In this document: positions 7,150-16,978 of the stretch, one piece after another
Position numbering within the stretch: position 1 is the stretch's first letter
Layout of the letters: every line of letters starts with the position of its first letter
From: Arcicella aurantiaca
Lineage (GTDB): Bacteria; Bacteroidota; Bacteroidia; Cytophagales; Spirosomataceae
Direction of reading: 5' to 3'
NCBI RefSeq assembly: GCF_003148625.1
Contig: NZ_QGGO01000005.1
Location: 42,010 to 106,009 of the forward strand
DNA length: 64,000 nt
Made by a program: the position numbers and the translations under genes
Notes under the pieces: model-generated
Seen by the model: only the letters and a program-made list of their open reading frames with translations
Databases searched by the model: none
What the model was told of the DNA's origin: nothing

Positions 7150-7752
7150 TCACGATTTTCGCTCATTGACCATACTTTCAGTTACTTCATTCAAGACTCT
7201 AATTTTCTCTTGAAAATCTCCCTTAATTGACTTTCTGATTTCTCGAAGATTATCTAACAACTGTTGGATATTTTCGGGAATGATGTCGTCTAAAAACTCT
7301 CTCATTCGTTTTGCCATAGTTGGCGATTTTCCATTGGTGGAAATTCCAATTTTCAAATCTCCCTTCTGCACAATTGAACCCAAATAAAAATCACATAAAT
7401 CGGGCGTATCAGCTACATTGCAAAGGATATGGCGTTCGGCAGTAACTCGTTTGATGCTGGCGTGTAAATCAGGATTATCCGTAGCCAAAATCACCAAATC
7501 CTTATCATTCAAATCGTTAAAGTCAAATTTTCTTTCTACTAAAACAACCTTTGGATAACCTTTCACATATTCTCTGATTTCATCTCGAAAAAAATCCGCC
7601 ACAACTGTTACACATGAATCTGGACTATTATTCAACATGGCTGAAAGTTTTTCTAAGCCCACATTTCCACCACCCACTAATAGAACGTTGAGTTCTTCCA
7701 ACTTCAAAAAAACTGGAAAAAGACGATTTTTAATTTCTTGATTATTTTGCAT
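7150..7752 (-). CDS. Precorrin-2 dehydrogenase / sirohydrochlorin ferrochelatase (siroheme synthase N-domain)
   Basis: A 200-residue protein equal to the N-terminal half of CysG, like the stand-alone Met8p/SirC type. It begins with a Rossmann fold (VLLVGGGNVGLEKL, about residues 23-36), followed by VILATDNPDL and the C-terminal GISTNGKSPTMAKRMREFLDD, the conserved block of the dimerisation domain. It oxidises precorrin-2 with NAD and, in bifunctional members, inserts iron to give siroheme for sulfite or nitrite reductase. No methyltransferase or reductase gene is adjacent. Confidence 0.88.
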   Translation of the reverse strand: MQNNQEIKNRLFPVFLKLEELNVLLVGGGNVGLEKLSAMLNNSPDSCVTVVADFFRDEIREYVKGYPKVVLVERKFDFNDLNDKDLVILATDNPDLHASIKRVTAERHILCNVADTPDLCDFYLGSIVQKGDLKIGISTNGKSPTMAKRMREFLDDIIPENIQQLLDNLREIRKSIKGDFQEKIRVLNEVTESMVNERKS

Positions 7753-7790
7753 ATTTAGAATTGAAAATTCTATGAATTTGGTATAAATTA

Positions 7791-7798
7791 CAAATCTA
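7791..7798 (-). promoter_or_regulatory. Predicted -7 element of the siroheme gene
   Basis: On the minus strand this reads TAGATTTG, matching TAnnTTTG, about 40 bases upstream of the start codon. Only a TTTT run stands where the -33 TTG is expected. Confidence 0.35.
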
Positions 7799-7925
7799 TT
7801 GATTTAACAGAACCTAAAACTATTTATTACAGACAAATTTAGCCCACTCTTGTACAGACTTTATTGATTTACAGGGATAATCTATTAAATCCTTATATTT
7901 AAAAAATTGCTTTTCGCATCATTTT

Positions 7926-7945
7926 CGGTGGGTTAAAACCCACCG
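7926..7945. repeat. REP-like palindrome
   Basis: CGGTGGGTTAAAACCCACCG is almost perfectly self-complementary and is followed by CTACAAAA. A second small inverted pair (GAGCC..GGCTC) lies at 7971-7983. The 489-base gap 7753-8241 holds this palindrome, an R1 copy and a partial MITE-like end, but no convincing gene. Confidence 0.65.
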
Positions 7946-8013
7946 CTACAAAATTTAACCGAGCCTATGGCTCTAAATCGATATTCAAATACTTGTGTAT
8001 AAACCGTAGCCTT

Positions 8014-8064
8014 TGGAAGGACGACCTCCGTAAAGTACGCATCAAATCTTTAAAATGGTATAAG
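8014..8064. repeat. Dispersed repeat R1, copy 2 (shortened)
   Basis: GGAAGGACGACCTCCGTAAA, then GTACGCATCAAATCTTTAAA and a TGGTATA end. It has the same order and orientation as copy 1, with the left part missing or too diverged to see. Confidence 0.65.
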
Positions 8065-8120
8065 GTTAAAACCACCAAAATGTACTTTACTACATTAAGT
8101 AATTATTTTGCCTTACTCAA

Positions 8121-8172
8121 TAGACTTCTTGCGAAAGTGTTTGTATCCGTAAAACAACATTTTTTTTCAAGA
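8121..8172. mobile_element. Partial MITE-like element end
   Basis: It starts TAGACTTCTTGCGAAAGT and continues with CGTAAAACAACAT, matching the left part of the complete small element at 31914-32010 at most positions over about 50 bases. No right-hand inverted repeat follows, so this copy is truncated or a relic. Confidence 0.55.
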
Positions 8173-8241
8173 ACTCTAATCAAGAACTGGCAAATTCATG
8201 CTGTTTACTAACACAAAAGTAACTTCAAAAATTTTACATTC

Positions 8242-11200
8242 TCAATATCCTAAAGAAAGTTTGCTTGCTGGAGTTGAGAATTGAAGGTTTGTTGCCTCTC
8301 CGACTTCAAGGCATTGTGCTGCTGCCGTAGCAGTGGTAATTGTAACAGTATCATTAGGTCTAATGATTACTAAATCGCCATTCTGAGGACTTCTACCAAT
8401 ACTCCACGTACTTGGTGATTCCCAATTTCCAGAAGTTATACTGGTTAATTCCTCTCCTGATGGAATCACTTTTAGAAAAACATCAGGACTGTTTCCTGTC
8501 AAACAACTTGTTCCTCCATTTGTTTCTATACATTGGGCAAAATATTTTTCTGAGCATTTTGGGGAAATTGGCATAACTACCGAACCACCCATTTTTTTTT
8601 GCCAAACTAATACTCCCATACAACCAGTAGCTTGAAGATTTACAAAATTGCCATAATTAACTGTAACCAACGTTGAAGAAACACTTGGCGGAGAACTAAC
8701 AGTTAACGTGGCTATACTTGAATAAGCAACAGGTGCAGTGCTATATTTAACCACTGCCCGATAATATTTTGTAGAAGCAACATTTTGTGTATTCAGCGTA
8801 TTAGTAGTATTTTCAATATCAGTGGCAGGACTAAAATTAATATTATCCGCAGATTGCCATTTTAAAATATCTCCTGTCTGCCCACTTAGAGTTAAGGTAT
8901 TGTTATTGATATTTGGACATATTCTTGCACTTCCAGAAACATCTCCCCCTACCGAAATCAGTTGAAACAGATTGACGGAATAATCCTCTCCCTCTCCATA
9001 ATAATAATTAGCACATGGGTCTGTCGGAGCTGAACCACTTCTACTTCTTACTCGCATACGAGTATTACCTTGCAATGTTGTATTAGGAATAGTAAATGTA
9101 CCCGAAAGAGAATAGCCACTCGTTGGGGATTGCCAAACCAATTCACCCGCATCCGCAAAGCTATTATTTTTATTGTAATCAATCCATACACTAAAATACT
9201 GCGAATAATACCCATTTGACCCATAATAGCCTTTTACATTTACTGTATAAATACTATCACCTTTTAGAACTGGTGCTGTCAGGTTAGTATAATCACTAAA
9301 ATTATCGCTTGAACAGTTTGAATTGTCATTGTCCAACAAAATTCTATTGGTACTATTTTGCAACCATACTCTATTAATGGCTATTTTAGCAGTTGTACTA
9401 CTGGGCGAACAAACAGAAGTATATAAGGGTACACAATATGGAATCACACTTACGCCTACCGAACCAGTTACATTCGCAACGCCACAACTACCCGATGCCG
9501 ACACAATCGTAAAATTGGTAGAAGCAATTGGTTTTACGTAAAAATCATAGGTATCAGTTGTAATTCCCGTTACAGTTTTGCCATTTGATAATACAAAAGC
9601 GTATGGCTTCGCTCCCACAAAAGTGATTCTCAGAAGGCTACTATCTCCAGCAGATATTACACCTTTGCTCAACAACGAAAGAGTAGCAGTGGCAATACCA
9701 TACCCAAAACTAACACTCTCATTACCCATGATAACAGGGCTACTTCCTTTAACTCTTAATTTATATAAACTCGCAGACTCCGCTGTGTTGGGCATAGTTA
9801 TCGTAATAGGACTCATCGTTCCTGAACCTACCACCAAAGGAGTTTGCCCAAATACTCCATTTGCGTCGGATAACTCTACTGTAAAATTATTATCGGCATT
9901 AGCGATATAATTGATATTAAAATTTAATGACGTAGTATTATTACTTGGACATAATAATGCAGGAGAGTTATTTACCGTAATCGATTTTACCACTGAAAGT
10001 AAATAATCCTCTGTTTCACCTGAATTATTAGCATCACATGGACTCGTCACAATACCTTCATATTGAGCTTTGCTTCTTATTCTTAATCTTATATTTCCAA
10101 CATTGGTCATAGCTGGAATTGTAAAAACGCCATCAATTTGCGTTGTACCGTACATCACCCCACTCCCCGAACTCTGATAAATCATTTCACCTACATCATC
10201 AAAATCATTGTCTTGATTAGCATCTATCCAAATTCCAATATGCTGAGGATAATAGCCATTAAGGTATCCAGTTTTCATTGAAAAATTATACGCTTTACCT
10301 GCATTCATAGTTGGTGAAGCCAGATTTGTAAAATCTCCATAGCTATTTGATGAACAACCACTATTAGAATTGTCCAAAATAGTTATTCCTGTATTATTCA
10401 CGATTTTAAACACATTGATATTTCCATTACTAATACAAGCCGACGTTTGCAGAGGGCCACAAATCGCAGGCGTAGTAATAGCTGGTATAACGGTATTGTA
10501 GTTTTCTTTCGTATTTGATGCCTTCACTCGGTAATAATATGTCATATTTCTTACCACATTTCTATCTACAAAATTTACTATATCAGCATCTACACCCCCA
10601 ATTGCTACAAACCCTTCAGTCGAAGAAGTTATTGAACGTTCTATAATATAACCCGTTTCAACGTTAGAATTATCTGTCCAAGTAATTGAAACACCCGATG
10701 AAACACCCGTTGACAGGTTTGTCAAAACCACATTTGTTGCAACATTTTGAGCAGTCTCCGCACAGTCCAAAGTATAACGATTGTTGACATCAGGATTAGG
10801 AGTATTATTCACCGCCAAAGCAGCATTGATTCTGGCATATTGTCCTCTCGAAAAATTATATGGTGAACAAAAATAGTAATTCATTATATTTAAGGAAGAA
10901 GGCATAAAATGGTCGCCATTAGCATCTACAACGGTTATGCCATCTCCTGATTCATTGCACGACGACAACTCTCCACCATTTAGATTATAAGGGTCTGCGG
11001 GTGTATCACAAACAAAATCTCCTGTTGTTAAGCAATTGGAAGAAACTCTTGGACTTATTTCAGTTGAATTTCGAGTAACCAATTCTCGAAGTGAAATATT
11101 TGATGAAGCACTATTATTAAAAGTATGAGAAAGGTTAAAGTAATGTCCTAATTCGTGAGCCAAAGTCTTATTATCATCCGTCTGAGCATTAAGAATAAAT

Positions 11201-11706
11201 GTTCGATTATTCGTTTTACTTTGGGTCATTCCAAATGAAAATCCTCCAACACCACCTAAACTATTACTAAAATAAATATTGTGAGCATTATTAACATTAT
11301 TCGCCGCCGTAATAGAATCTCGATTAAAAGCCGTAGTATTCCAATTATACATAGCGGTTTTATTAATGTAATTGGGAGTATTTGAAGAAGTTCCACAGAT
11401 ATAAAATTGAATACCTGCATTAATAAAATATTGATTGCATATAGCAATAGCATTATTAAATGCACCCATATTCAAATCGGTTATTCCAGCATCAGTTCTC
11501 ACAAAATGAGGTTTTACAGCAATATAAGTAATACCATAAAGCAATCCATCTTGTGTTGAGTAGGATTTATATTGTTGAATTAACTTCTGGGTAATAAGTT
11601 CTTCTTGATAGCTTACATCAGGCTTTCCACAAGGTAATTGAGCATACAAAACATAATGACTCATCAACATAAAAATGAGTCCCCAAATAATACTATTTTT
11701 TTTCAT
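8242..11706 (-). CDS. Secreted M43 (pappalysin/cytophagalysin)-like metalloprotease with FN3 and two GEVED domains
   Basis: A 1154-residue exported protein with a signal peptide ending near A22 (HYVLYAQ). The catalytic domain has the zinc site HELGHYFNLSH near residue 184 and a Met-turn NIMNYYFC some 90 residues later, as in M43 peptidases. A fibronectin type III domain (about 325-415) follows, then two GEVED modules (DANQDNDFDDVGEM..GETEDYLL and DYNKNNSFADAGEL..GEGEDYSV), and Ig-like sequence. The protein ends SKLSLGY without a recognisable type IX sorting domain, so it may be truncated at the end or exported another way. It stands alone as a transcription unit. Confidence 0.85.
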   Translation of the reverse strand: MKKNSIIWGLIFMLMSHYVLYAQLPCGKPDVSYQEELITQKLIQQYKSYSTQDGLLYGITYIAVKPHFVRTDAGITDLNMGAFNNAIAICNQYFINAGIQFYICGTSSNTPNYINKTAMYNWNTTAFNRDSITAANNVNNAHNIYFSNSLGGVGGFSFGMTQSKTNNRTFILNAQTDDNKTLAHELGHYFNLSHTFNNSASSNISLRELVTRNSTEISPRVSSNCLTTGDFVCDTPADPYNLNGGELSSCNESGDGITVVDANGDHFMPSSLNIMNYYFCSPYNFSRGQYARINAALAVNNTPNPDVNNRYTLDCAETAQNVATNVVLTNLSTGVSSGVSITWTDNSNVETGYIIERSITSSTEGFVAIGGVDADIVNFVDRNVVRNMTYYYRVKASNTKENYNTVIPAITTPAICGPLQTSACISNGNINVFKIVNNTGITILDNSNSGCSSNSYGDFTNLASPTMNAGKAYNFSMKTGYLNGYYPQHIGIWIDANQDNDFDDVGEMIYQSSGSGVMYGTTQIDGVFTIPAMTNVGNIRLRIRSKAQYEGIVTSPCDANNSGETEDYLLSVVKSITVNNSPALLCPSNNTTSLNFNINYIANADNNFTVELSDANGVFGQTPLVVGSGTMSPITITMPNTAESASLYKLRVKGSSPVIMGNESVSFGYGIATATLSLLSKGVISAGDSSLLRITFVGAKPYAFVLSNGKTVTGITTDTYDFYVKPIASTNFTIVSASGSCGVANVTGSVGVSVIPYCVPLYTSVCSPSSTTAKIAINRVWLQNSTNRILLDNDNSNCSSDNFSDYTNLTAPVLKGDSIYTVNVKGYYGSNGYYSQYFSVWIDYNKNNSFADAGELVWQSPTSGYSLSGTFTIPNTTLQGNTRMRVRSRSGSAPTDPCANYYYGEGEDYSVNLFQLISVGGDVSGSARICPNINNNTLTLSGQTGDILKWQSADNINFSPATDIENTTNTLNTQNVASTKYYRAVVKYSTAPVAYSSIATLTVSSPPSVSSTLVTVNYGNFVNLQATGCMGVLVWQKKMGGSVVMPISPKCSEKYFAQCIETNGGTSCLTGNSPDVFLKVIPSGEELTSITSGNWESPSTWSIGRSPQNGDLVIIRPNDTVTITTATAAAQCLEVGEATNLQFSTPASKLSLGY

Positions 11707-11730
11707 AATTAATCAAAACAATGAGGAATT

Positions 11731-11840
11731 AATACCAATTTTAAAGATTTGATGCGTACTTGGAAGGCGTCGTTTAAAACGACGATTTCCGTTGAGACTC
11801 AGATATGCAAAACCTTTTTCAAACAGCTTCTTAGTATAAG
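11731..11840. repeat. Dispersed repeat R1, copy 3 (inverted, longest)
   Basis: Read on the minus strand it runs TATACTAAGAAGCTG, GCATATCTGAG, a GTCGTTTTAAACGAC palindrome, GTACGCATCAAATC, and ends TTGGTATT. It has all the parts of copy 1 plus extra sequence, and lies 24 bases upstream of the metalloprotease start. The rest of the gap (11841-12053) shows nothing I can name. Confidence 0.7.
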
Positions 11841-12053
11841 ATATAAGGATTAAAATCAAGTAAAAAACGGCATACAACCTTGAGTTGCCATAATTTTTCT
11901 TTAGAAAAAATAAAACTGTTTTAAAGTAATTGAATAAAAATCACTTTCAAATCGTAACTATTCCACAATGGCTAAAACACATGAATATTTAACGACTAAA
12001 ACCTACTAATTCATTCCACACCAATTCTCGCTTTTAATTACACCATTTATCAT

Positions 12054-12090
12054 AAAAAAAGGGCTTTAACCTAAGTTAAAACCCTTTTTT
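12054..12090 (-). terminator. Terminator of the ribosomal/rpoA-rplQ transcript
   Basis: A hairpin with arms at 12061-12070 and 12075-12084 (one mismatch), loop CTAA, flanked by seven As on one side and six Ts on the other. It works as a rho-independent terminator in either direction and lies 19 bases past the rplQ stop codon. Confidence 0.8.
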
Positions 12091-12108
12091 AAGATAAATC
12101 TTTGAAAA

Positions 12109-12648
12109 TTACTCTGCTGCTTTTTCTTCTTCTGAAGTTTCAGTAGCAGGAGCTTCGTCTTCAACAACCTCAGCAGAAGGAGCCTCAGCAGCAGGAGTAG
12201 CTTCAACAGCAACTTCTTCTTTCTTAGCACCACTTCTACGGCTACGACGAGTTTTAACTGCTTTTTCTTCAGTTGCAGCTAACATCGTCTCGTTGAAGTC
12301 AACTAATTCCATCAAGCACATCTCAGCATTATCACCAAGACGATTACCTAATTTAATAATTCTTGTATAACCACCTGGGCGATTAGCAACTTTCTCAGCA
12401 ACTACACCAAAAAGCTCTTTAATAGCTTCTTTGTTTTGTAAGTAAGAGAATACAACACGACGATTGTTAGTATCATCCGTTTTAGCTTTTGTAATCAAAG
12501 GCTCAGCGTATTTTCTTAATTCTTTAGCTTTCGCTAATGTAGTTTCGATTCTTTTGTGAAGAATCAATGAAGAAGCCATGTTCGACAACATAGCGGCTCT
12601 GTGAGGAGCAGTTCTACCTAAATGGTTGTTTTTTTTACCGTGTCTCAT
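12109..12648 (-). CDS. rplQ: 50S ribosomal protein L17 with an acidic C-terminal tail
   Basis: A 179-residue protein. Residues 1-120 are the ordinary L17 ([23 protein letters not shown], ..[20 protein letters not shown]), which binds 23S rRNA near the exit tunnel. Residues 126-179 are an added tail: first basic ([12 protein letters not shown]), then rich in Ala and Glu. E. coli L17 is about 127 residues; tails of this kind are seen in Bacteroidota. It is the last gene of the ribosomal run, separated from rpoA by a hairpin. Confidence 0.95.
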   Translation of the reverse strand: MRHGKKNNHLGRTAPHRAAMLSNMASSLILHKRIETTLAKAKELRKYAEPLITKAKTDDTNNRRVVFSYLQNKEAIKELFGVVAEKVANRPGGYTRIIKLGNRLGDNAEMCLMELVDFNETMLAATEEKAVKTRRSRRSGAKKEEVAVEATPAAEAPSAEVVEDEAPATETSEEEKAAE

Positions 12649-12759
12649 TGTATTGGAGTAAGTTTAAAATGACTAATGAATCTTCCAACGAAAAAACATC
12701 TATCACTGCGGTTAAGTTAATTCACATCAACTCACCTATTACTGCTTTTAGTTAAAAAT

Positions 12760-12803
12760 AATAATAAGGTATAAACTAAGTTTTCAGTTTATACCTTATT
12801 ATT
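12760..12803 (-). terminator. Hairpin between rpoA and rplQ
   Basis: An 18-bp perfect A/T-rich stem (12760-12777 with 12786-12803), loop AAGTTTTC. On the minus strand it is followed by a T-rich run. It is probably a partial terminator that lowers rplQ relative to rpoA, or a processing site. Confidence 0.6.
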
Positions 12804-12814
12804 TTAAATCAGAA

Positions 12815-13804
12815 TCAGTCTTCATCTAAACGGTAACGAACAACGTCCATACCAAAATGAAGTCCCTTATCTTCAATTAATTGCTCTAATTCTGTCAATG
12901 ATTTTTTACCGAAATTACGGAATTTCATCATATCTGAAATTTCTAATCTTGCTAAATCACCTAAAGTTTTCACATCAGCTGATTTTAAACAGTTGTAAGC
13001 ACGTACAGATAAGTCTAAATCTGCCAATGGTGTTTTCAACAATTTTCTCATGTGTAACATTTCTTCATCCACAACATTGTCTTCCTCAGCCTTCATTGAC
13101 TCGAAAGTCATCGTTTGGTCAGAGAATAACATGAAGTGTTGAATCAAGATATACGCAGCTCCTTTCAAGGCATCTTCAGGGTGGATAGAACCATCCGTTT
13201 CAATGTCAATAACTAACTTTTCGTAATCTGTTTTTTGCTCAACACGAGTATTTTCGATACTAAATTTCACGTTTTTAATTGGCGTGTAAATAGCATCGAT
13301 TGGAATGTGTCCGAACGGTGGTTCAGAATTTCTAACTTCGTCAGAAGGAACATAACCACGACCTTTCTCAACGATGATTTCCATTTCAAACTCTTTTGAC
13401 TCATCAAGGTTACAGATAACTAAATCTGGATTCAAGATGTCAAAATAGTTAGTAAATTTAGAAATATCACCCGCTTTCAAAGTCGTCTGACCTTTAACTC
13501 TAACGTTAATTTTGTTTTCGAGAATTTCTTGAGATTTCTTAAAACGAACTTTTTTCAAGTTCAAAATAATCTCAGTCATGTCCTCAATCACGCCTTCAAT
13601 GGCTGAAAATTCGTGCTGAACTCCTCCAACCTTAACGCTTGTAATAGCGTAGCCTTCTAAAGAAGACAATAAGATTCTACGAAGTGCATTACCGATTGTA
13701 ACGCCATAGCCTTTTTCGAGTGGCTTAAACTCAAATAACCCGTGAAAGTCGTCGGCTTTTTCCATGACAACTTTATCGGGCATTTGGAATGCTAATATTG
13801 ACAT
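12815..13804 (-). CDS. rpoA: RNA polymerase alpha subunit
   Basis: A 329-residue protein. The N-terminal dimerisation domain (about 1-230) has [19 protein letters not shown] and [11 protein letters not shown]; the C-terminal DNA-binding domain (about 265-325) has [20 protein letters not shown] and [11 protein letters not shown]. It assembles the polymerase core by binding beta and beta-prime. The usual place after rpsD and before rplQ is kept. Confidence 0.98.
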   Translation of the reverse strand: MSILAFQMPDKVVMEKADDFHGLFEFKPLEKGYGVTIGNALRRILLSSLEGYAITSVKVGGVQHEFSAIEGVIEDMTEIILNLKKVRFKKSQEILENKINVRVKGQTTLKAGDISKFTNYFDILNPDLVICNLDESKEFEMEIIVEKGRGYVPSDEVRNSEPPFGHIPIDAIYTPIKNVKFSIENTRVEQKTDYEKLVIDIETDGSIHPEDALKGAAYILIQHFMLFSDQTMTFESMKAEEDNVVDEEMLHMRKLLKTPLADLDLSVRAYNCLKSADVKTLGDLARLEISDMMKFRNFGKKSLTELEQLIEDKGLHFGMDVVRYRLDED

Positions 13805-14029
13805 ATTTCGTAGCGTAATTTACCTTGGAATGTATTAAGAATAGAGTAACCGATTCGCAATTTACAAATAAAGTCTGTGATTCAACGAATATTCCATAAA
13901 ATATTTACAAAAATAACTTGACAATCATAAACTTATCATTTATATTACAAGTTTGCAAAAAAAATAAGCCCCATTTTCATGTATAAATTCAAGAAATTGG
14001 CAACTTTTGAAATATTGTTTAAAACAGAC

Positions 14030-14054
14030 TTGACAGCATAAAATATGCTGTCAA
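14030..14054. terminator. Hairpin in the rpsD-rpoA gap
   Basis: A perfect 11-bp stem (TTGACAGCATA / TATGCTGTCAA) with loop AAA, 56 bases past the rpsD stop. The T-run is weak on the minus strand, so attenuation or processing is as likely as termination. The rest of the 305-base gap (13805-14109) shows only a TATTTTTG match to the -7 consensus at 13908-13915 (minus) without a partner. Confidence 0.5.
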
Positions 14055-14109
14055 ATCTAATTTCAAAATGTATATTGCTAATAGTATTCCGAAGAATAAT
14101 ATTAAAAGA

Positions 14110-14715
14110 TTACTTCGAGTAAAGTTCGACGATTGCCTGCTCATTAAAGTTTTCAGGAATATCTGAACGCTCAGGGTAAGAAACAAACTTACCAGTCATT
14201 GTAGGTGCATCCCACTCTAACCAATTGAAACGTTTTCCAGCTTTTCCAGTCAATGAGTTTGTAACAACTTCTAAAGATTTAGATTTCTCACGAACACTTA
14301 CTAACTGACCTGGCTTTAATGAATATGAAGGAATGTTTACAATCTCTCCATCAACCATAATATGTTTGTGAATAACTAACTGACGTGCAGCACGACGAGT
14401 TGGAGCAATTCCTAAACGATAAACAGTATTGTCTAAACGTGCTTCACAAAGTTTCAATAAGTTTTCACCTTTGATACCTTCTCTTACAGCAGCTTTATGG
14501 AATAAGTTTTCGAATTGTTTTTCAAGAATACCATAAGTGTATTTCACTTTTTGTTTTTCTTTCAATTGTAAAGCATATTCTGAAACTTTACCACGTTTTC
14601 CTTTTCCGTGTTGACCTGGACCATAGTTTTTGCGAGCTAACGCTTTACTTGGACCTAAGATTGGCTCACCGAAACGACGAGCAATTTTTGATTTTGGACC
14701 TGTGTATCTTGCCAT
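14110..14715 (-). CDS. rpsD: 30S ribosomal protein S4
   Basis: 201 residues from the ATG at 14715, which gives the canonical [18 protein letters not shown]; the frame stays open 25 codons further upstream but that extension is not part of the family. The S4 RNA-binding domain (about 90-150) contains [22 protein letters not shown]4 is a primary 16S rRNA binder, and in E. coli it represses its own operon. Confidence 0.97.
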   Translation of the reverse strand: MARYTGPKSKIARRFGEPILGPSKALARKNYGPGQHGKGKRGKVSEYALQLKEKQKVKYTYGILEKQFENLFHKAAVREGIKGENLLKLCEARLDNTVYRLGIAPTRRAARQLVIHKHIMVDGEIVNIPSYSLKPGQLVSVREKSKSLEVVTNSLTGKAGKRFNWLEWDAPTMTGKFVSYPERSDIPENFNEQAIVELYSK

Positions 14716-14842
14716 TATTTGATAAAATTGAGTCATTAGCCCTCTTATGACTAATGAAGTAATTATGAAACATAAAGAAACGAAGGGCAATAATTACTAA
14801 TTACCCTTCGCTAATTTTTTACTTTTCAGATTAACTCTGAAA

Positions 14843-15238
14843 TTATACTCTACGACGTTTTGGAGGACGACATCCGTTGTGAGGAAGTGGAGTAATATCT
14901 TTGATAGATAAAACTTCAATACCTGCATTAGAAACAGTTCTAATAGCAGATTCACGACCAGCACCAGGACCTTTCACAAAAACCTCTGCTTTTTTCATAC
15001 CTGCCTCAACTGCAACTGCTGCACAGTTTGATGCTGCCATTTGTGCAGCATAAGGAGTATTCTTTTTAGAGCCTTTAAAGCCCATTTTACCAGCAGATGC
15101 CCAAGATATAACTTGACCTTGAGTATTTGTGATAGAGATAATGATATTGTTGAAAGAAGCTTTGATGTGTACTTGACCAACTGGTTCAATTACAACAACT
15201 CTTTTCTTTGCTTTGTCTTTTCTTTTAGCCTGTGCCAT
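14843..15238 (-). CDS. rpsK: 30S ribosomal protein S11
   Basis: A 131-residue protein with the conserved blocks [40 protein letters not shown] and the C-terminal [19 protein letters not shown]11 forms the platform of the small subunit and touches mRNA near the exit. The length is normal, and the place between rpsM and rpsD is the standard alpha-operon order. Confidence 0.98.
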   Translation of the reverse strand: MAQAKRKDKAKKRVVVIEPVGQVHIKASFNNIIISITNTQGQVISWASAGKMGFKGSKKNTPYAAQMAASNCAAVAVEAGMKKAEVFVKGPGAGRESAIRTVSNAGIEVLSIKDITPLPHNGCRPPKRRRV

Positions 15239-15353
15239 TTGTTTTTTTGTTTTCTATTCCAGTTTTGAGTACGTACATTCTATGAACAACCTTCTCATCT
15301 TAGAACCTTAGCGAATTGGGAATCTCTCTGTATCCTCAATCTCAGCTTAATTT

Positions 15354-15731
15354 TTACTTAGTTGCTTTTTTCTTGTTGGCAATAGTCTTACGTTTACCTT
15401 TACGAGTACGAGAGTTATTCTTCGTTCTCTGACCACGTAATGGAAGACCTTTACGGTGACGTAATCCACGATAACAACCAATGTCCATTAAACGTTTGAT
15501 GTTCAACTGGATTTCAGAACGAAGTTGACCTTCAGTCTTGAATTCTCCAGCGATAATCGCACGGATGGCACTTGCTTCTTCATCGTTCCATTCGCCAGCT
15601 TTTTTGTCGAAAGAAATGTTAGCCTGTGTTAAAATTTTCTGAGCAGTGCTACGACCAATACCGAAGATATAAGTCAAAGCAATTTCGCCTCTTTTTTTGT
15701 CGGGAATATCAACCCCTGCAATACGAGCCAT
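15354..15731 (-). CDS. rpsM: 30S ribosomal protein S13
   Basis: A 125-residue protein starting [27 protein letters not shown], with [28 protein letters not shown] near the end. S13 lies in the head of the small subunit and contacts P-site tRNA and the L5 bridge. The lysine-rich terminus (IANKKKATK) is a usual feature. Confidence 0.98.
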   Translation of the reverse strand: MARIAGVDIPDKKRGEIALTYIFGIGRSTAQKILTQANISFDKKAGEWNDEEASAIRAIIAGEFKTEGQLRSEIQLNIKRLMDIGCYRGLRHRKGLPLRGQRTKNNSRTRKGKRKTIANKKKATK

Positions 15732-15788
15732 ACTTTTTTAGCTTTTAGATTTTAAATAAGGAAGTTTCACAACTACCCTATTATATTA

Positions 15789-15905
15789 TCATCCTTGTCT
15801 TTGTTTAAACTTTGGATTTTTCTTGTTAATAACGAAAAGTTTTCCGTGACGACGAATTACTTTACATTCAGCACTACGTTTCTTGATAGACGCTTTTACT
15901 TTCAT
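15789..15905 (-). CDS. rpmJ: 50S ribosomal protein L36, zinc-free form
   Basis: A 38-residue protein read on the minus strand from ATG at 15905, beginning [20 protein letters not shown] and ending NPKFKQRQG. The zinc-ribbon form has C11, C14, C27 and a His at about 33. Here these are S11, C14, N27 and F33, so only one ligand remains and the protein cannot hold zinc in the usual way. It lies between infA and rpsM, the standard position. Confidence 0.95.
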   Translation of the reverse strand: MKVKASIKKRSAECKVIRRHGKLFVINKKNPKFKQRQG

Positions 15906-15920
15906 TTTAGTAATTATTTT

Positions 15921-16139
15921 TTACTTGTAACGATACACTATTCTTGCTTTACTCAAATCATAAGGAGACATTTCTAATTTCACCTTATCACCAGGTAAGA
16001 TTTTGATATAATTCATCCTCATCTTCCCTGAAATATGGGCAATCACTTGATGGGTATTCTCCAACTCAACTCTAAACATAGCATTTGAGAGAGCCTCAAT
16101 GATAATTCCATCTACTTCTATTGATGATTGTTTTGCCAT
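15921..16139 (-). CDS. infA: Translation initiation factor IF-1
   Basis: A 72-residue OB-fold protein: [39 protein letters not shown], then [26 protein letters not shown]. It binds the A-site of the small subunit during initiation. It follows map by 2 bases and precedes rpmJ by 15, so the three are tightly coupled. Confidence 0.98.
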   Translation of the reverse strand: MAKQSSIEVDGIIIEALSNAMFRVELENTHQVIAHISGKMRMNYIKILPGDKVKLEMSPYDLSKARIVYRYK

Positions 16140-16141
16140 AA

Positions 16142-16948
16142 TTAAATTTTAACGATATACTCGGATTTACTTATTGCTTCTTCGATATATTTAAACGTTG
16201 TCAATATATCAGCTTTGTTCTTTTTAACTGCAACGGTATGTTCAAAATGAGCAGAAGGTTTTCTATCTTGTGTTCTAATTGTCCAACCATCATTTTCTTG
16301 ATGTATGCTCTTTTTACCTTGATTCACCATAGGTTCAATCGCAATAACCATGTTCTCTTTTAACTTAGGTCCATCTCCACGTTTACCATAGTTTGCAACT
16401 TCAGGCTTTTCATGTAAAGATTTCCCCACACCGTGTCCAACTAACTCTCTAACTATCGTAAAGCCTAAACTTTCACAATAGTGTTGAACAGCAAAACCTA
16501 TATCTCCAATTCTTTTACCAAAAACAGCTTGTTCAATAGCCAAAGCTAAAGATTCCTTCGTTGTTCTTAGCAATTTAAGTGTTTCTTCTTTGACATTTCC
16601 AATAGCATAAGTATAAGCACTATCTGCATGAAAACCATTTTTATAAACACCGCAATCAATCGAAACTATATCTCCATCCTTTAGCTGATAGTTACTCGGA
16701 ATTCCATGAACAACAATATCATTTACCGAGATACAAAGTGAAGCAGGAAATTTATTGCCACTTACATTGTAATTTAAAAATGAAGGATGTCCATTATTAT
16801 CTTTAATGAATTCGAAAGCAATTTTATCTAACTCCTTTGTTGTTACTCCTGGTTTTATAATCTTTGCGACCTCGGCATGAGCTTGACCCAAAATAACTCC
16901 GTTGGCTCTGATTATATCTAACTCAGCATTTGTTTTTAAAAAAATCAT
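16142..16948 (-). CDS. map: Methionine aminopeptidase, type I
   Basis: A 268-residue enzyme that removes the initiator Met from new proteins. The metal ligands can be read in [18 protein letters not shown] (two Asp), [15 protein letters not shown] (His), AIEPMV (Glu) and HFEHTVAV (Glu). The extra N-terminal extensions of type II enzymes are missing. The gene follows secY by 30 bases, the standard Bacteroidota order. Confidence 0.96.
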   Translation of the reverse strand: MIFLKTNAELDIIRANGVILGQAHAEVAKIIKPGVTTKELDKIAFEFIKDNNGHPSFLNYNVSGNKFPASLCISVNDIVVHGIPSNYQLKDGDIVSIDCGVYKNGFHADSAYTYAIGNVKEETLKLLRTTKESLALAIEQAVFGKRIGDIGFAVQHYCESLGFTIVRELVGHGVGKSLHEKPEVANYGKRGDGPKLKENMVIAIEPMVNQGKKSIHQENDGWTIRTQDRKPSAHFEHTVAVKKNKADILTTFKYIEEAISKSEYIVKI

Positions 16949-16978
16949 CTTTTAAAGAGTCCTTTCAACTCTCTTGAA

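Noticed and set aside
7993..8211. 72-residue open frame on the plus strand
   Set aside because: It is made of an R1 copy and a MITE-like fragment and has no protein-like conservation.
14781..14810. Hairpin CGAAGGG/CCCTTCG between rpsK and rpsD
   Set aside because: The T-run is on the plus-strand side while the operon runs on the minus strand, so it is not a terminator for these genes; role unclear.
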